Positions 35,351-45,420 are shown, counted from the first letter of the stretch. The stretch is DNA of 64,000 nt from an uncultured Alphaproteobacteria bacterium (GCA_910577095.1 CAJTLY010000005.1:52265-116264), one strand, 5' to 3'. The notes: generated by a model not told the origin, from the letters alone. Numbers and translations: made by a program.

Positions 35351-38300
35351 GTAAAGAAGTTTTAACACATTCCGAAACCTATATCAAAAAAACCAACCGC
35401 ATCATTCTTGCGGTTGGTATTACTTCTTTCGTCGTCTTTATCTTCGGATTGTATCTGCTGTTTTCAAGCAACGAACCGATCGACGAGTATGAAGAGCCGG
35501 TATTTACCGATAATGACGACGCCTTAAACGTCGGTGATGCGTTGCCGGTCCAAAACAGCATTGAGTTCAGTACGGTCGGAGATCAGGAGATTCCGCTTAC
35601 CGCAACGCCGAATCCGGTGCCGCTGGGGCAGGTCGTGTTGGGAACCGATGCCAAAAACGTGTTGACGCTGGGAACCAACGGCAAAGCTTCGGTAATGATC
35701 ATTTCGGTTCAGTTGGCCGAGGCGCCGTTTGACGGTTTTGAATTTAATGACAATTGCAGCGGTAAGCTGCTGCGCGGTAAAGAGACCTGTGACGTGACAA
35801 TGAACTGGACACCGGTTATAGCCGGAAACGTTCAGAACAATTTTATCATCTCCTGGCATGAAAGCAATGTCTCGCAAACCAGTGCCAAAGCCGAAAAAGT
35901 TCCGGTTTTCGGCAATGCGGTCAATAAAGAAGACTGCAATTTTTGCGAAACGGTTCCCGGGACTTCCGGACAGACCTCTGCCGCCCCGACAGCCAAAAAG
36001 ATGCAGCGGGCCATTGTCGGTCCGAGCGGTGAGGTGATCGGATATGCCGATGAGGACGGTTATGTTTACGACGAAGGCGGCAACGTGGTCGGCCGTGTCA
36101 ACGAAAACGGTTTGGCGGTGGACGGCGAAGGAAATATCATCGGCGTTGCCAACAATCGCAAGCTGGTTTACGACGATAACAACAACGTGATCGGTTATGT
36201 CAATCCCGACGGAACCATGGTGGACGTTGACGGTAACGTCAACGGACGAATGTTGCCGGACGGAACCGTTGTCGATAACGACGGCAATGTGGTCGGCAAA
36301 GCGGTGGACATGGGTTATGTTTATGACGAAAACGGCAATATCATCGGCCGGGTTATGCCGGACGGAACCGTTGTGGACCTAAACGGTAACGTCATCGGCC
36401 GCGTTAACGAAAAAGGCGAGGTCGTGGACGCCAACGGCAATGTAATCGGCCATGTCACCAAATCGGGGCAGGTTGCGGTCGACAACGACGGCAATATCAT
36501 CGGTGTGGTTATGCCCGACGGCAGCGTGGTTGATGCCAACGGAGAAGTGGTCGGCCGGGTCGACAAAGACGGCAACGTTATTGCCGAGAAGAATCTGGAT
36601 GCCAAAAGCGCCCGCCGTCGTCTTGCATATGATAAAGACGGCAATGTCATGGGGTATGTTGACGAAAAAGGCAATGTGCTCGACTTTGAAGGCAATACGA
36701 TCGGCCGCAGCCGTCCCGACGGAACTCTGGTGGACGTTCGCGGCAACGAAATCGGATCTGCCGGCGGCGAAGGCAATTTGCTGGCTTATGACGAAGACGG
36801 CAAAGTGATGGGCTATGTAGACGAAGACGGCAATGTCATCGGTGCCGAGGGTAAAAAAATCGGTCAGTTAATGCCGGACGGTACTTTGGTCGACGGCCAG
36901 GGCAATGTGATCGGCAAAGTTGATGCCAGCGGCCGACGTCTGGCTTATGACAAAGACGGCAATATCATCGGTTATATTGACGAAAACGGCAATGTGATCG
37001 ATTTTGCAGGGAATGTGATCGGAAAAGTTCAGCCGGACGGCAGTATTGTTGACAATAACGGCAATGTGATCGGTCGGGCCGGTCCGTCATACCAGCGTTT
37101 GGCTTATGACAAAGACGGCAATATTATCGGTTATGTTGACGAAAACGGAAATGTGGTGGATTTTGACGGTAATATCATCGGCAAAATGCTGCCGGACGGG
37201 ACGATTGTCGACGAAGACGGCAATGTAATCGGGCAGGCCGGCACGGTCAGCCGCAAGCTGGCTTATGACAAAGACGGCAATGTGATCGGCTACGTTGACG
37301 AAAACGGTAATGTGATTGATTTTAACGGTAATGTGATCGGTAAAATGCTGCCGGACGGGACGATTGTCGATCTCAACGGCAATCCGATCGGTGAAGTTGC
37401 CGGTTTTTCGCAAATTGTGCTGGATAAATTCGGTAAAATCAGCGGTTATGTCGGTAAAAACGGCGAAGTTTATGACAAAGAAGGAAATATCGTCGGTTAT
37501 GTTGACGAAAGCGGTAATGTCGTCAACAGCACTCAGACGATTCTCGGACGTTTGATTCAGGAACAAATGATTCCGGTAACGCCGCAGGGCGAAATCCTCG
37601 GCAAAGTCAATTCTAACGGTACCGTTGAAAATGACCGTAAACAAATTGTCGGTCGTATCCTTTCCAACGGTCTGGTGAAAAATCCGTCCGGTTCCAAAAT
37701 TGTGGCGCGTTTGGTTCGCGGCGGACTGGTGGTCGGTTTGGGTTGTAAAAACATCGGCTATCTGGAAAAAGACGGCGTTATCCGCAAAGCGAACGAAGAC
37801 ACGGGTTATAAGGTTAACGCCGACGGTGTGGTGGTTAACGAAAGCGGCGAATATGTCGGTGAAGTTGTGACGCCCGGACCGGTGTTTGACAATACTTGCA
37901 CGATGATCGGCGAAGTTGATACAGACGGCATTGTTCGTGACAACGGCGGTTCTTATGTCGGTTGCGTCAATCCCGACGGTACGGTGTTGGATGAAAAAGG
38001 CGAGATCGTCGGCGGCGTTTCACGGTCGGGAATTGCGGTTTCGTATGACGGCAATTTCCTCGGTTCGGTCAACTCTAACGGTTTGGTCTTTTCGCCTCAG
38101 GGACAGGCGGTCGGTTGCGTCGGCACTTACGGAGACGTCTTTGACAAGAAGGGCGGGTACGTTGGCCGGGTGCTGAAAAACACTTATGCGTACGATTTGG
38201 AAGGAAACTTCCTCAATATGGTTAACGAGAGCGGACGGGTTCCGATGAAGGGCCGTCCGGCGGGCAGATTGTTGGCGCATAATGTGCTGGTGGACGAAAA

Positions 38301-39411
38301 TAACAGCATTATCGGTGTCACCCTGCAGGAGAAAACCGCCGTGGTCGATCCGGCGGGAAAACTGATCGGACACTTGTTCCCCGACGGTTATGTGTATGAC
38401 GCCAAAGGCGTTTCGATGGGCAAAATATACAGTGACGGTATGAGCTTCTATAACCATGTTCTGGGGCGGCCGGTTGCCTCCGGTCAAGTTGCCGATCCTA
38501 ACGGCAATGTGGTCGGTCAGGCCGGCTACAACGGCGAAGTGGTTAACCGTTTTGGCGAAAGATTGGGACGCTTGGACGCGAAGGGAATGTTTTTTGATCA
38601 TAACGGCGAATACAAAGGAGCCGTGCTCAAACGGGGAGCGGCAATCGGTTATGACGGTGCTTTCCTCGGCTACAGCCTGACCGACGGCCGGGTGGTCGAT
38701 CTCGACGGCAAGACCGTCGGCCGCACCTCGGCTGACGGCAAAATCTTAAACGCCAAGTCGGAAGTGCTGGGAGAAGTCATTCCGGAAAATGTCGTTATTG
38801 ACATTTGGGGAAGTTATAAAGGACGTGTCAACTCGCTCGGCGATGTTATTGATTTGAAAAATACCAACCTGACCGCGATTCTTCCCGGCGGTTCTACCGA
38901 TAAAAACCTCAGCGTGCTCAAACGCGGCGCCGTCATAGACTTCGGCGGCCGGGTGATCGGTGCGGTGATGCCGGACGGTAACGTGATTGACGTGTTGAAC
39001 ATCAATATCGGCCGTGTGCTTTCGGACGGTAATGTGATCAACAATTCGGGTAAACTGATCGGCGAAGTTATGGATGGCGACGTCGTTATTGATGATGCAG
39101 ATAAGGTGGTCGGCTATGTTAACTTTGCCGGTACCGTAACCGCAAAAACCGGCGAAGTGATCGGCCGCAGTCTGTCTTCGGATTTGGCCGTTGACAACAA
39201 TGAAGCGATTTTGGGACGTATTTATAAAATCGGTACCACTATTTTAAGCAATGACGGACAATATGCGGGAAGGCTGCGTTTTGACGGCAGCGTGATCGGC
39301 CGAGACGGCAAGGTTATCGGCTATCTGAAGAGCAACGGTTCGTTCATCAATTTGGATAAAAAAGTTTCCGGCTATGCTCTGCAGGAAGTGGCTAAAAATC
39401 GGAGGAACTGA
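35347..39411 (+). CDS. Giant tandem-repeat membrane protein (VirB10/DotG N-terminal-like)
   Basis: A 1,354-residue bitopic protein. The N-terminus has a cytoplasmic tail and one membrane segment (about residues 19-40). An Ig-like beta domain follows (about 75-185, with two cysteines at FNDNCSGKLLRGKETCDVTM). From about residue 225 to the end lies a near-continuous array of roughly 17-residue units with the pattern [VI]IGxVxxDGx[VI]VDxxGN. The array is most regular at 36.9-37.4 kb, where three 53-residue super-units repeat. No VirB10 barrel domain is present, although N-terminal topology and position fit VirB10/DotG. The repeats probably form a beta-solenoid. The start overlaps the virB9 stop (ATGA). 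Confidence 0.75.
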   Translation: MSKEVLTHSETYIKKTNRIILAVGITSFVVFIFGLYLLFSSNEPIDEYEEPVFTDNDDALNVGDALPVQNSIEFSTVGDQEIPLTATPNPVPLGQVVLGTDAKNVLTLGTNGKASVMIISVQLAEAPFDGFEFNDNCSGKLLRGKETCDVTMNWTPVIAGNVQNNFIISWHESNVSQTSAKAEKVPVFGNAVNKEDCNFCETVPGTSGQTSAAPTAKKMQRAIVGPSGEVIGYADEDGYVYDEGGNVVGRVNENGLAVDGEGNIIGVANNRKLVYDDNNNVIGYVNPDGTMVDVDGNVNGRMLPDGTVVDNDGNVVGKAVDMGYVYDENGNIIGRVMPDGTVVDLNGNVIGRVNEKGEVVDANGNVIGHVTKSGQVAVDNDGNIIGVVMPDGSVVDANGEVVGRVDKDGNVIAEKNLDAKSARRRLAYDKDGNVMGYVDEKGNVLDFEGNTIGRSRPDGTLVDVRGNEIGSAGGEGNLLAYDEDGKVMGYVDEDGNVIGAEGKKIGQLMPDGTLVDGQGNVIGKVDASGRRLAYDKDGNIIGYIDENGNVIDFAGNVIGKVQPDGSIVDNNGNVIGRAGPSYQRLAYDKDGNIIGYVDENGNVVDFDGNIIGKMLPDGTIVDEDGNVIGQAGTVSRKLAYDKDGNVIGYVDENGNVIDFNGNVIGKMLPDGTIVDLNGNPIGEVAGFSQIVLDKFGKISGYVGKNGEVYDKEGNIVGYVDESGNVVNSTQTILGRLIQEQMIPVTPQGEILGKVNSNGTVENDRKQIVGRILSNGLVKNPSGSKIVARLVRGGLVVGLGCKNIGYLEKDGVIRKANEDTGYKVNADGVVVNESGEYVGEVVTPGPVFDNTCTMIGEVDTDGIVRDNGGSYVGCVNPDGTVLDEKGEIVGGVSRSGIAVSYDGNFLGSVNSNGLVFSPQGQAVGCVGTYGDVFDKKGGYVGRVLKNTYAYDLEGNFLNMVNESGRVPMKGRPAGRLLAHNVLVDENNSIIGVTLQEKTAVVDPAGKLIGHLFPDGYVYDAKGVSMGKIYSDGMSFYNHVLGRPVASGQVADPNGNVVGQAGYNGEVVNRFGERLGRLDAKGMFFDHNGEYKGAVLKRGAAIGYDGAFLGYSLTDGRVVDLDGKTVGRTSADGKILNAKSEVLGEVIPENVVIDIWGSYKGRVNSLGDVIDLKNTNLTAILPGGSTDKNLSVLKRGAVIDFGGRVIGAVMPDGNVIDVLNINIGRVLSDGNVINNSGKLIGEVMDGDVVIDDADKVVGYVNFAGTVTAKTGEVIGRSLSSDLAVDNNEAILGRIYKIGTTILSNDGQYAGRLRFDGSVIGRDGKVIGYLKSNGSFINLDKKVSGYALQEVAKNRRN
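36937..37413 (+). repeat. Three 159-bp tandem repeats in the giant protein gene
   Basis: Three consecutive 53-codon units (159 bases each) begin with LAYDKDGN; the shared TGGCTTATGA words lie 159 bases apart. Each unit holds three of the 17-residue repeats. The region is prone to recombination, so unit number may vary between strains. Confidence 0.8.
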
Positions 39412-39413
39412 AA

Positions 39414-42400
39414 TTGAAACTGAAGTTGGGCAAAATATTAGCGTTATCCGTAAAAACAGCAGCTTTCGGCTGGTGTCTGGCTTTGAATATTTCCGTTGCT
39501 TCGGCCCAGGAAATTACCGCCATTGACTTTAACGGCGACCTGATCGGTAAGGTTATTCCCGACGGTAAAGTTGTCAGCTTTGAAAATCAGCTGATCGGTA
39601 ATATCACCGCCGACAGTTTGATTGTCAATTTTGACGGCAGTCTGATCGGCGGCGTGGTCCCGCGGGGCATTGCCATCGGCAATGACAACCGGTTGCTCGG
39701 CAAAGTCAACAATGACGGTACGGTACGCCTGGCTACCGGAAAAATCGTCGGCAAAGTGTTGCCCAACGGTTTGGTGGTTGATGATCGCTTTTCAATTTTA
39801 GGCGCCGTTTTGTTTCCGGGGTTGGTTTATTCCGACAGCGGCGAAACGGTTGGCCGATTGACCGGTGACGGACTGTATTCCAACCTTCAGGGACAAAATA
39901 TCGGTTTTGTTTCACCTGACGGCTATGCTTATCGTAAAGTCGGCAATGATTATGTTTTAGACGGCCGCCTGATTTCTTCAAAGATGGTTATCGATGCAGT
40001 CGGAAAGTTTATCGGCAGCATCGCTCCCGGCGGCAAAGTGACGGATTTTGATGGTAAGGCGATCGGTCTGATCAAAGCAAACGGCTTTGCTTATGACAAT
40101 CTTGACAAGGTCATCGGTCGGATCGTCAAATCGGGGTATGCTTTTGACAATAACGGAAAGTATATCGGTTTTGTGACCTATAACGGTGAAGTGGTTGAAA
40201 AAAACAAAGTGATCGGCCGCCTTTTGATCGACGGCACGATTGCAAATGACAAAGGAACCGTGATCGGTTTTATGACCGACATTTCGTCTACGGTAACCGA
40301 TGCCAACGGCAAATACGTCGGCCGCATTATGCCCGAAGGGCGGATTGCGAAAGCGCGCAATTTTATCGGTCAGATCGGACCGCGCCGGTTGGTTTTCGGC
40401 GCCGACGGTGCTCAGATCGGTCAACTGGTCGTTTCGGGACCGGTTTTTGACTATCGCGGAACGCTAAAAGCCCATGCTTTGAAAAACGGCCAGGTCGTGC
40501 TTCTGGAAGGAACTCCGGTCGGTTCGGTTTACGGCAGCCGCGCTTCCGATTATAACGGTCGCAATATCGGCAAGACTTTTGAAAACCGGTTGGTTATCAA
40601 CTCTTTGAATCAGGTGCTTGGTGTTAACGGGATCGGTTCGGCTTACAGCAACGGCGAGGAAAAGAAGTTTTTGTCCCCGTTCGGTTATGTTTATAATGCC
40701 GACGGCGGCATTGACGGCAATTTGCTGCCGTTGGGCGAAATTTATAATCTGAGCGGACAACCGATCGCCTCAATACATCCCAACGGAGAAATGATTAATA
40801 ACAATGCCGCTATCAACGGACGTCTGACGCAATACGGTTACAGCATTGACGAACGTAATCTGGTGTTAGGCCGAAGCATTGTGGCTGACTATGCCGTCGA
40901 TGACAGCGGCAACAGTTTGGGAATTTTGGCCGACGGGAATATGTTGCTGGACAAGTCTTTGAAAAATATCGCAAAGGTTTTGCCGGATGACGCAGTAGTT
41001 TCCGATCTGCAAAATCCGAATGCGATGATGCCGGTGATCGGTAAGGCGCGCAACCGCAGCTTGGCACTTGATTTGCCGGGGCGGTTTATCGGATATGTGG
41101 ACAATAACGGCATTGTCCGTGACCGCGGTTCTTCGATCGTCGGCAAAGCCGGTGCCGGTGACGTGGTTTTTGACAACAATGGCCTGGTAACCGGCGGAGC
41201 GGTTGCCTATACGCCGGTTATTGACAGCCAGTGCGAATTTGTGGGCGTAGTGGCCGGACAGGGCGAAGTCCGCAATTACCGCGAGGTTAATATGGGGCAT
41301 TTGCTGCCGAACGGCCAGGTGGCCTCGGTCAATAATGCAATTATCGGCCATGCGGTGGAAGCCGGTGCGGTAATTGACTTCAGCGGCAATATTGTCGGAA
41401 CGGTTGCCTCCACAGGCAAAGTAACCAATTACGCCAACCAAAATCTGGGCTGTATCAACCAGCGCGGAATGGTGCTGAACGCCAAAAACGCAATTGTCGG
41501 CAAAAAGGTGGAAATTGCGCCGGTGATGAATTTCAACAACGTGATTATCGGACGTTCCGCGTTGGACGGTACGGTGGTGAATGCGCAAAATGCCGCGATC
41601 GGGTATATTCGTCCCGACGATTCGGTAAGCTCGCGTACCGGTTTGCCGACCGGGATTTTGTTCCGCTATCGTTTTGCTTTTGACAACAATAATAAACTGA
41701 CAGGCATTGTTAACGACAAAGCCGAGGTGGTCAACAGCCGCGGCGAAAAAGTCGGGATCGTCGATTTTGACGGTAATGTGCTGGTTCAGGGCGTTAAATC
41801 GGGTTATGCCTTGTATGATTTGTATATCTATGACAATGACAACTTTGTCAGCGGCTACATTACGGCCGACGGGCAGGTCCTGACTTTGGGAAACCGGAAC
41901 ATCGGCGTGTTGACGAAAGGATTTTTGGTTGATCGGGCCGGGAAAGTCATCGGCCGCGGAAATCGTGATTTTCATATTCGTGACAATTTGAACGCCATTG
42001 TCGGCGAATTGCAGTTGGACGGCAGAGTTGTTAATTCGGATAATGAACTGGTGGGGACGTTAGGGACTTCCGGCGACATTATTTCGGTCGGCGGCGAAGT
42101 TATTGCCCGTGCCCGGCCGTTGCAATTCTACGAAGCAGAAAAAAAACAGCCGATCTATGATAAGGACGGTAACGTGATCGGCTATGTTCTGCCTCAGTTG
42201 CAGGCGGTTGACAGCAAGGGAAAAGTGATCGGCCGTATCGGAACCGACAACAAGGTTTACGATAAAGACGGTAAAGTTATCGGCTATGTCAATGCCGAAG
42301 GAAAAGTGGTTGATTCTCACGGCAATATTCTCGGTGAGGTGGTCGAAGGCGGTGACATTTTGGACGCTCGCGGCAATGTGATCGGTCAGTTGAATAAAGA

Positions 42401-43919
42401 CGGTTCTGCCGTCAGCGCCGACGGTTCGGTAATCGGCAATGTCAAATTGGACTGGTACGAAAAACCGCAAGCGTCGCAACCGACGCAATTGCCGGAAGTC
42501 GGTGCCCGTACCGTTACCGACGTCGGACAGTTTAAGCGGTCACTGAATATTGCCCTGACGCCGGACGGCGAATATCTGGGTGATATTATGGAAGACGGCA
42601 GCGTTGTCGATAAAAAAGGATCGGTCATCGGCAAACTTCTGCCGGACGGTCTGGTTGTCGATGCTGAAGGTTCTTTGATCGGTATTGAAGAAGCGGCCAA
42701 AAAACAAGATACTGGCGAAATGTTTGTTCCGGCCGGGACCTTCGGTCAGGGCGGCGCTTACGGAACCGGAACCGGCGGTGCCAATTTGGGACCCGGCGGC
42801 GGCTTCGGTCCGGGCGAACGTTATGATCCGCAGCGTTCGGCTGCTCTGCAAACGGCACAAAACGAACGGCGGCAGGGAATGTATGTCGGAAAAATAAGTT
42901 CCGGCGTGCGTAAAGAGGTTTTTGACGGTTATCAGAAAGATTGGCAGGAACAGGGAATTGACAAGGTTATTTCTTCGTGGCGGGTTGACATGAGCGAGAT
43001 GATTCTTGCCGACAAGCCGATTCCGGCGGTTATTGCCCGTTCGATCGATACTCAGAATCCGGTGCCGATCACCGCTTTTGTCGAACGTAATGTTTACGCC
43101 GAAGACGGCCGCAACATCGTTATTCCGGCCGGAAGCCGACTGATGGGCGAGCTGGGATCGGTCGGCGGCGGTTCGGAGACTTCTTCGGAATCGGCCCGTG
43201 TGACCATCTCGTGGCAGCGTTTGATTCGCCCGGACGGCGTCCTGTTCGTCTTTCAGGGTGAAACCGGCGACGCACAAGGCCGCGGCGGTGCTTTGGGATA
43301 TCTCGATCAGCAGTTGGGTAAAAAATATTCAATGCCGATTATTACAACCTTGTTAACCAGCGCCACCAGTTATATGATGGCTACCGATGATGAAGATAAC
43401 GGTTCCGAAACCGAGACTTCGCGCCAGCAGGCTGCAAACGACGCCCGCCAAAACTTCATTGATCAGATGAATCAGATTTTTGAACAGATTTTGGCCGACA
43501 AGACCAACATTCGTCCGCTCACTTATATTCCGGCCGGTACGCGTATTATCGTCTATCCGAAAGTGGATCTGTGGCTGCGTACGGCAGAACGTGATGCCGA
43601 AGCTTCGACCAACATGAAGAAGAAAGACGTGCTGATTGATGATAAGGAAGCTCAGGATCGTATTGCGACCCAGGCTGCCGAACGCCGTATCAAACAGGCA
43701 ACGGGCGGCGGCGGTTCGGCGTCTTCGCAAGTTGTCTACGAATCTGAAAAAGCTCAGGTTCAGCCGGTGCTGCTGGAAGAAAACTCCGGTTCCAAGTCCG
43801 GCCGGGCGCCTGCTTCGTCGGTTGGCGCAACGCCGCCGCCGCCGCCGAGCATGGGCGGTACCCCGGTGCCGACGGGCTCTTCTTCGGGGTCCGGAAGCGG
43901 TGTGCCGCAGTTGTTTTAA
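39414..43919 (+). CDS. virB10: Giant VirB10/TrbI-like protein with repeat array
   Basis: A 1,501-residue exported protein. A signal peptide (SVKTAAFGWCLALNISVASAQ, cleavage near 31) is followed by roughly 1,050 residues of degenerate 17-residue GN.IG.V repeats. Residues about 1155-1400 form a VirB10/TrbI barrel domain (AVIARSIDTQNPVPITAFVERNVYAEDGRNIVIPAGSRLMGELG; RPDGVLFVFQGETGD; YIPAGTRIIVYPKVDLWLR). The end is Pro/Ser/Gly-rich. The start is TTG 39414 with GGAGG eight bases upstream. Ordinary VirB10 is about 400 residues with an N-terminal anchor; here the anchor is in the preceding protein. CagY and DotG are the closest analogues. Confidence 0.83.
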   Translation: MKLKLGKILALSVKTAAFGWCLALNISVASAQEITAIDFNGDLIGKVIPDGKVVSFENQLIGNITADSLIVNFDGSLIGGVVPRGIAIGNDNRLLGKVNNDGTVRLATGKIVGKVLPNGLVVDDRFSILGAVLFPGLVYSDSGETVGRLTGDGLYSNLQGQNIGFVSPDGYAYRKVGNDYVLDGRLISSKMVIDAVGKFIGSIAPGGKVTDFDGKAIGLIKANGFAYDNLDKVIGRIVKSGYAFDNNGKYIGFVTYNGEVVEKNKVIGRLLIDGTIANDKGTVIGFMTDISSTVTDANGKYVGRIMPEGRIAKARNFIGQIGPRRLVFGADGAQIGQLVVSGPVFDYRGTLKAHALKNGQVVLLEGTPVGSVYGSRASDYNGRNIGKTFENRLVINSLNQVLGVNGIGSAYSNGEEKKFLSPFGYVYNADGGIDGNLLPLGEIYNLSGQPIASIHPNGEMINNNAAINGRLTQYGYSIDERNLVLGRSIVADYAVDDSGNSLGILADGNMLLDKSLKNIAKVLPDDAVVSDLQNPNAMMPVIGKARNRSLALDLPGRFIGYVDNNGIVRDRGSSIVGKAGAGDVVFDNNGLVTGGAVAYTPVIDSQCEFVGVVAGQGEVRNYREVNMGHLLPNGQVASVNNAIIGHAVEAGAVIDFSGNIVGTVASTGKVTNYANQNLGCINQRGMVLNAKNAIVGKKVEIAPVMNFNNVIIGRSALDGTVVNAQNAAIGYIRPDDSVSSRTGLPTGILFRYRFAFDNNNKLTGIVNDKAEVVNSRGEKVGIVDFDGNVLVQGVKSGYALYDLYIYDNDNFVSGYITADGQVLTLGNRNIGVLTKGFLVDRAGKVIGRGNRDFHIRDNLNAIVGELQLDGRVVNSDNELVGTLGTSGDIISVGGEVIARARPLQFYEAEKKQPIYDKDGNVIGYVLPQLQAVDSKGKVIGRIGTDNKVYDKDGKVIGYVNAEGKVVDSHGNILGEVVEGGDILDARGNVIGQLNKDGSAVSADGSVIGNVKLDWYEKPQASQPTQLPEVGARTVTDVGQFKRSLNIALTPDGEYLGDIMEDGSVVDKKGSVIGKLLPDGLVVDAEGSLIGIEEAAKKQDTGEMFVPAGTFGQGGAYGTGTGGANLGPGGGFGPGERYDPQRSAALQTAQNERRQGMYVGKISSGVRKEVFDGYQKDWQEQGIDKVISSWRVDMSEMILADKPIPAVIARSIDTQNPVPITAFVERNVYAEDGRNIVIPAGSRLMGELGSVGGGSETSSESARVTISWQRLIRPDGVLFVFQGETGDAQGRGGALGYLDQQLGKKYSMPIITTLLTSATSYMMATDDEDNGSETETSRQQAANDARQNFIDQMNQIFEQILADKTNIRPLTYIPAGTRIIVYPKVDLWLRTAERDAEASTNMKKKDVLIDDKEAQDRIATQAAERRIKQATGGGGSASSQVVYESEKAQVQPVLLEENSGSKSGRAPASSVGATPPPPPSMGGTPVPTGSSSGSGSGVPQLF

Positions 43920-43928
43920 GGAGGTAAA

Positions 43929-44897
43929 ATGAGTTTTGAAGTATTGGAATCTGTCTTACGTCCGCTTTCTTACTGGTATAATCAGGAGAATATTGAAGAA
44001 GTTGCGATTAACCGCGCGGGGCAGGTATGGCTGCGTCTGCGCGGTAAGCGCGCCTATCCTTGGGTGATGTATAAAGATGAGAAGTTGACCAAAGAATATT
44101 TGACCGATTTGCTCTATATTGTTGCCAATACTTATGAAATTCCGTTTGATCCGATTGCCGGCAGTCCGGTAGTATATGCCAGCATTCCGGGGGAACACCG
44201 TTTTTCTGCCATTTGCGGCAAAAACGTGATGTACGATGAAGAGGATTTGACCGGTGGTATTGCCCTGACGATTCGCGTGCACAGCGACGACGTTGCATTC
44301 GGACTGGGTGATTACGGCCTCAAACAGGGAGAAAAGCTGCATCAGATCAATCCGCTCAAAAGTATTAAAGATCCGGAAGACCCGTACGAGCGCCTGCTGT
44401 TAAGCATTAAGCGCGGCGATCATATTCTGGTCAGCGGTGCGACTTCTACCGGTAAAACTACCTTTTTGAACAATCTGCTGAAGATCTTGGATATCCATAA
44501 ACGGATCATCACGATTGAAGATACGCGCGAACTGCTGGTACCGCATCCCAACCGGGCGCATATTGTGATGTCTCGTACCGAACAGACCAACCAATTTGAC
44601 TATGCCAAAATCATTGACTTGGTGGTTCGTTTTACGCCCGATGCGATTATCGGCGGTGAAATTTCCACCAGCAACGCCGGCGCGTTGTGGGAGTTGATGG
44701 GATCCGGGCACGACAACTGTCTGGCCACGATTCACGCCGAAAGTTCGACGGCGGCTTACGAAGCTTTCGTTGATCGTATTTTGCACACTTATCCGACCAT
44801 GGATCGTAAGAAAACGATTGAAGAGATGCATCATAAGCTCAGAGTTGTCCAGATTAATCGTGACGGCAACCTCCGTGCAGTGACGGAAGTTACCTAA
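43929..44897 (+). CDS. virB11: VirB11-like T4SS ATPase
   Basis: A 322-residue hexameric ATPase of the VirB11 family. Walker A GATSTGKTTFL is at about 169-179, then the Asp-box ITIEDTREL, Walker B (TPDAIIGGEIS) and His box (GHDNCLATIHAES, about 260-272). The N-terminal domain (SYWYNQENIEEVAINRAGQVWL) is usual. VirB11 switches the T4SS between pilus assembly and substrate transfer. It starts after GGAGG and ends the plus-strand T4SS run, followed by a terminator. Confidence 0.95.
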   Translation: MSFEVLESVLRPLSYWYNQENIEEVAINRAGQVWLRLRGKRAYPWVMYKDEKLTKEYLTDLLYIVANTYEIPFDPIAGSPVVYASIPGEHRFSAICGKNVMYDEEDLTGGIALTIRVHSDDVAFGLGDYGLKQGEKLHQINPLKSIKDPEDPYERLLLSIKRGDHILVSGATSTGKTTFLNNLLKILDIHKRIITIEDTRELLVPHPNRAHIVMSRTEQTNQFDYAKIIDLVVRFTPDAIIGGEISTSNAGALWELMGSGHDNCLATIHAESSTAAYEAFVDRILHTYPTMDRKKTIEEMHHKLRVVQINRDGNLRAVTEVT

Positions 44898-44911
44898 AGC
44901 TGACCAACTGG

Positions 44912-44942
44912 AAAAAAGGGGCTGTTAAACAGCTCTTTTTTA
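44912..44942 (+). terminator. Rho-independent terminator after virB11
   Basis: A 7-bp stem (44919-44925 with 44929-44935, one G-T pair) is followed by a T tract. It ends the plus-strand T4SS run. Confidence 0.75.
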
Positions 44943-45407
44943 TTGCAAAAGTGTATGTCGGGAGAGGTTGCATATTGAGCCAATCACCCGCCGATGCAGG
45001 CGCACAGTTGTCAGGACGGTTGGGATAGCTGAGGTTGGTCCAACTGTCTGCCATAAGATCTTACGTCCGCTATAAGTGTTTTTGAATCTGATTTAAAGTG
45101 CATTTTTTGTTATATAAACATAAGTTATAAACAACTATTATTAATCATTTTAAAAATTTTATTTCGTTTTATCGGACCTTAACTTATACAACAAAATGGG
45201 GATATTATTTTTTTATTCAACCACTAATTATTTGTATTAACGCTTAATTATGCCTGCGGAATAAAAACCGCAAAAAAGATTTTAGGCGTTTCTTTCATGC
45301 TTCATTTGGCTGCTAACCGTTGCTGCGCGCCGATTTGAACAATAAAAGCGGTTGCTTTTACAATTGTTTTTCGTTAATTTTAAAACATCGGCGCGAACAT
45401 AGCTGTA
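44943..45407. other. Gene-free region after T4SS run, with inverted repeats
   Basis: No gene was found. A 9-bp stem with one wobble pair (45015-45023 with 45040-45048) lies in the first part. The middle is very AT-rich. A nested inverted repeat spans 45326-45395: an outer 9-bp GC-rich pair (45326-45334 with 45387-45395) encloses an 8-bp pair (45343-45350 region). It may mark an RNA or a recombination site. The 80-residue frame at 45282-45524 (minus) runs across this structured DNA and is judged spurious. Confidence 0.5.
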
Positions 45408-45420
45408 GCATCCGTAAGGA

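Noticed and set aside
36010..37420. Regular short repeats resembling a CRISPR array
   Set aside because: The repeats are in one long open frame, vary at codon level, and have no spacer structure; they encode a protein repeat.
39405..39420. The junction between the two giant repeat genes as a frameshift that broke one VirB10
   Set aside because: The second frame has its own GGAGG, a TTG start at the right distance and a clear signal peptide, so two genes are more likely than one broken gene.
45015..45048. Possible tRNA-like hairpin after virB11
   Set aside because: Only one stem is present; no T-loop GTTCGA motif, anticodon arm or CCA end.
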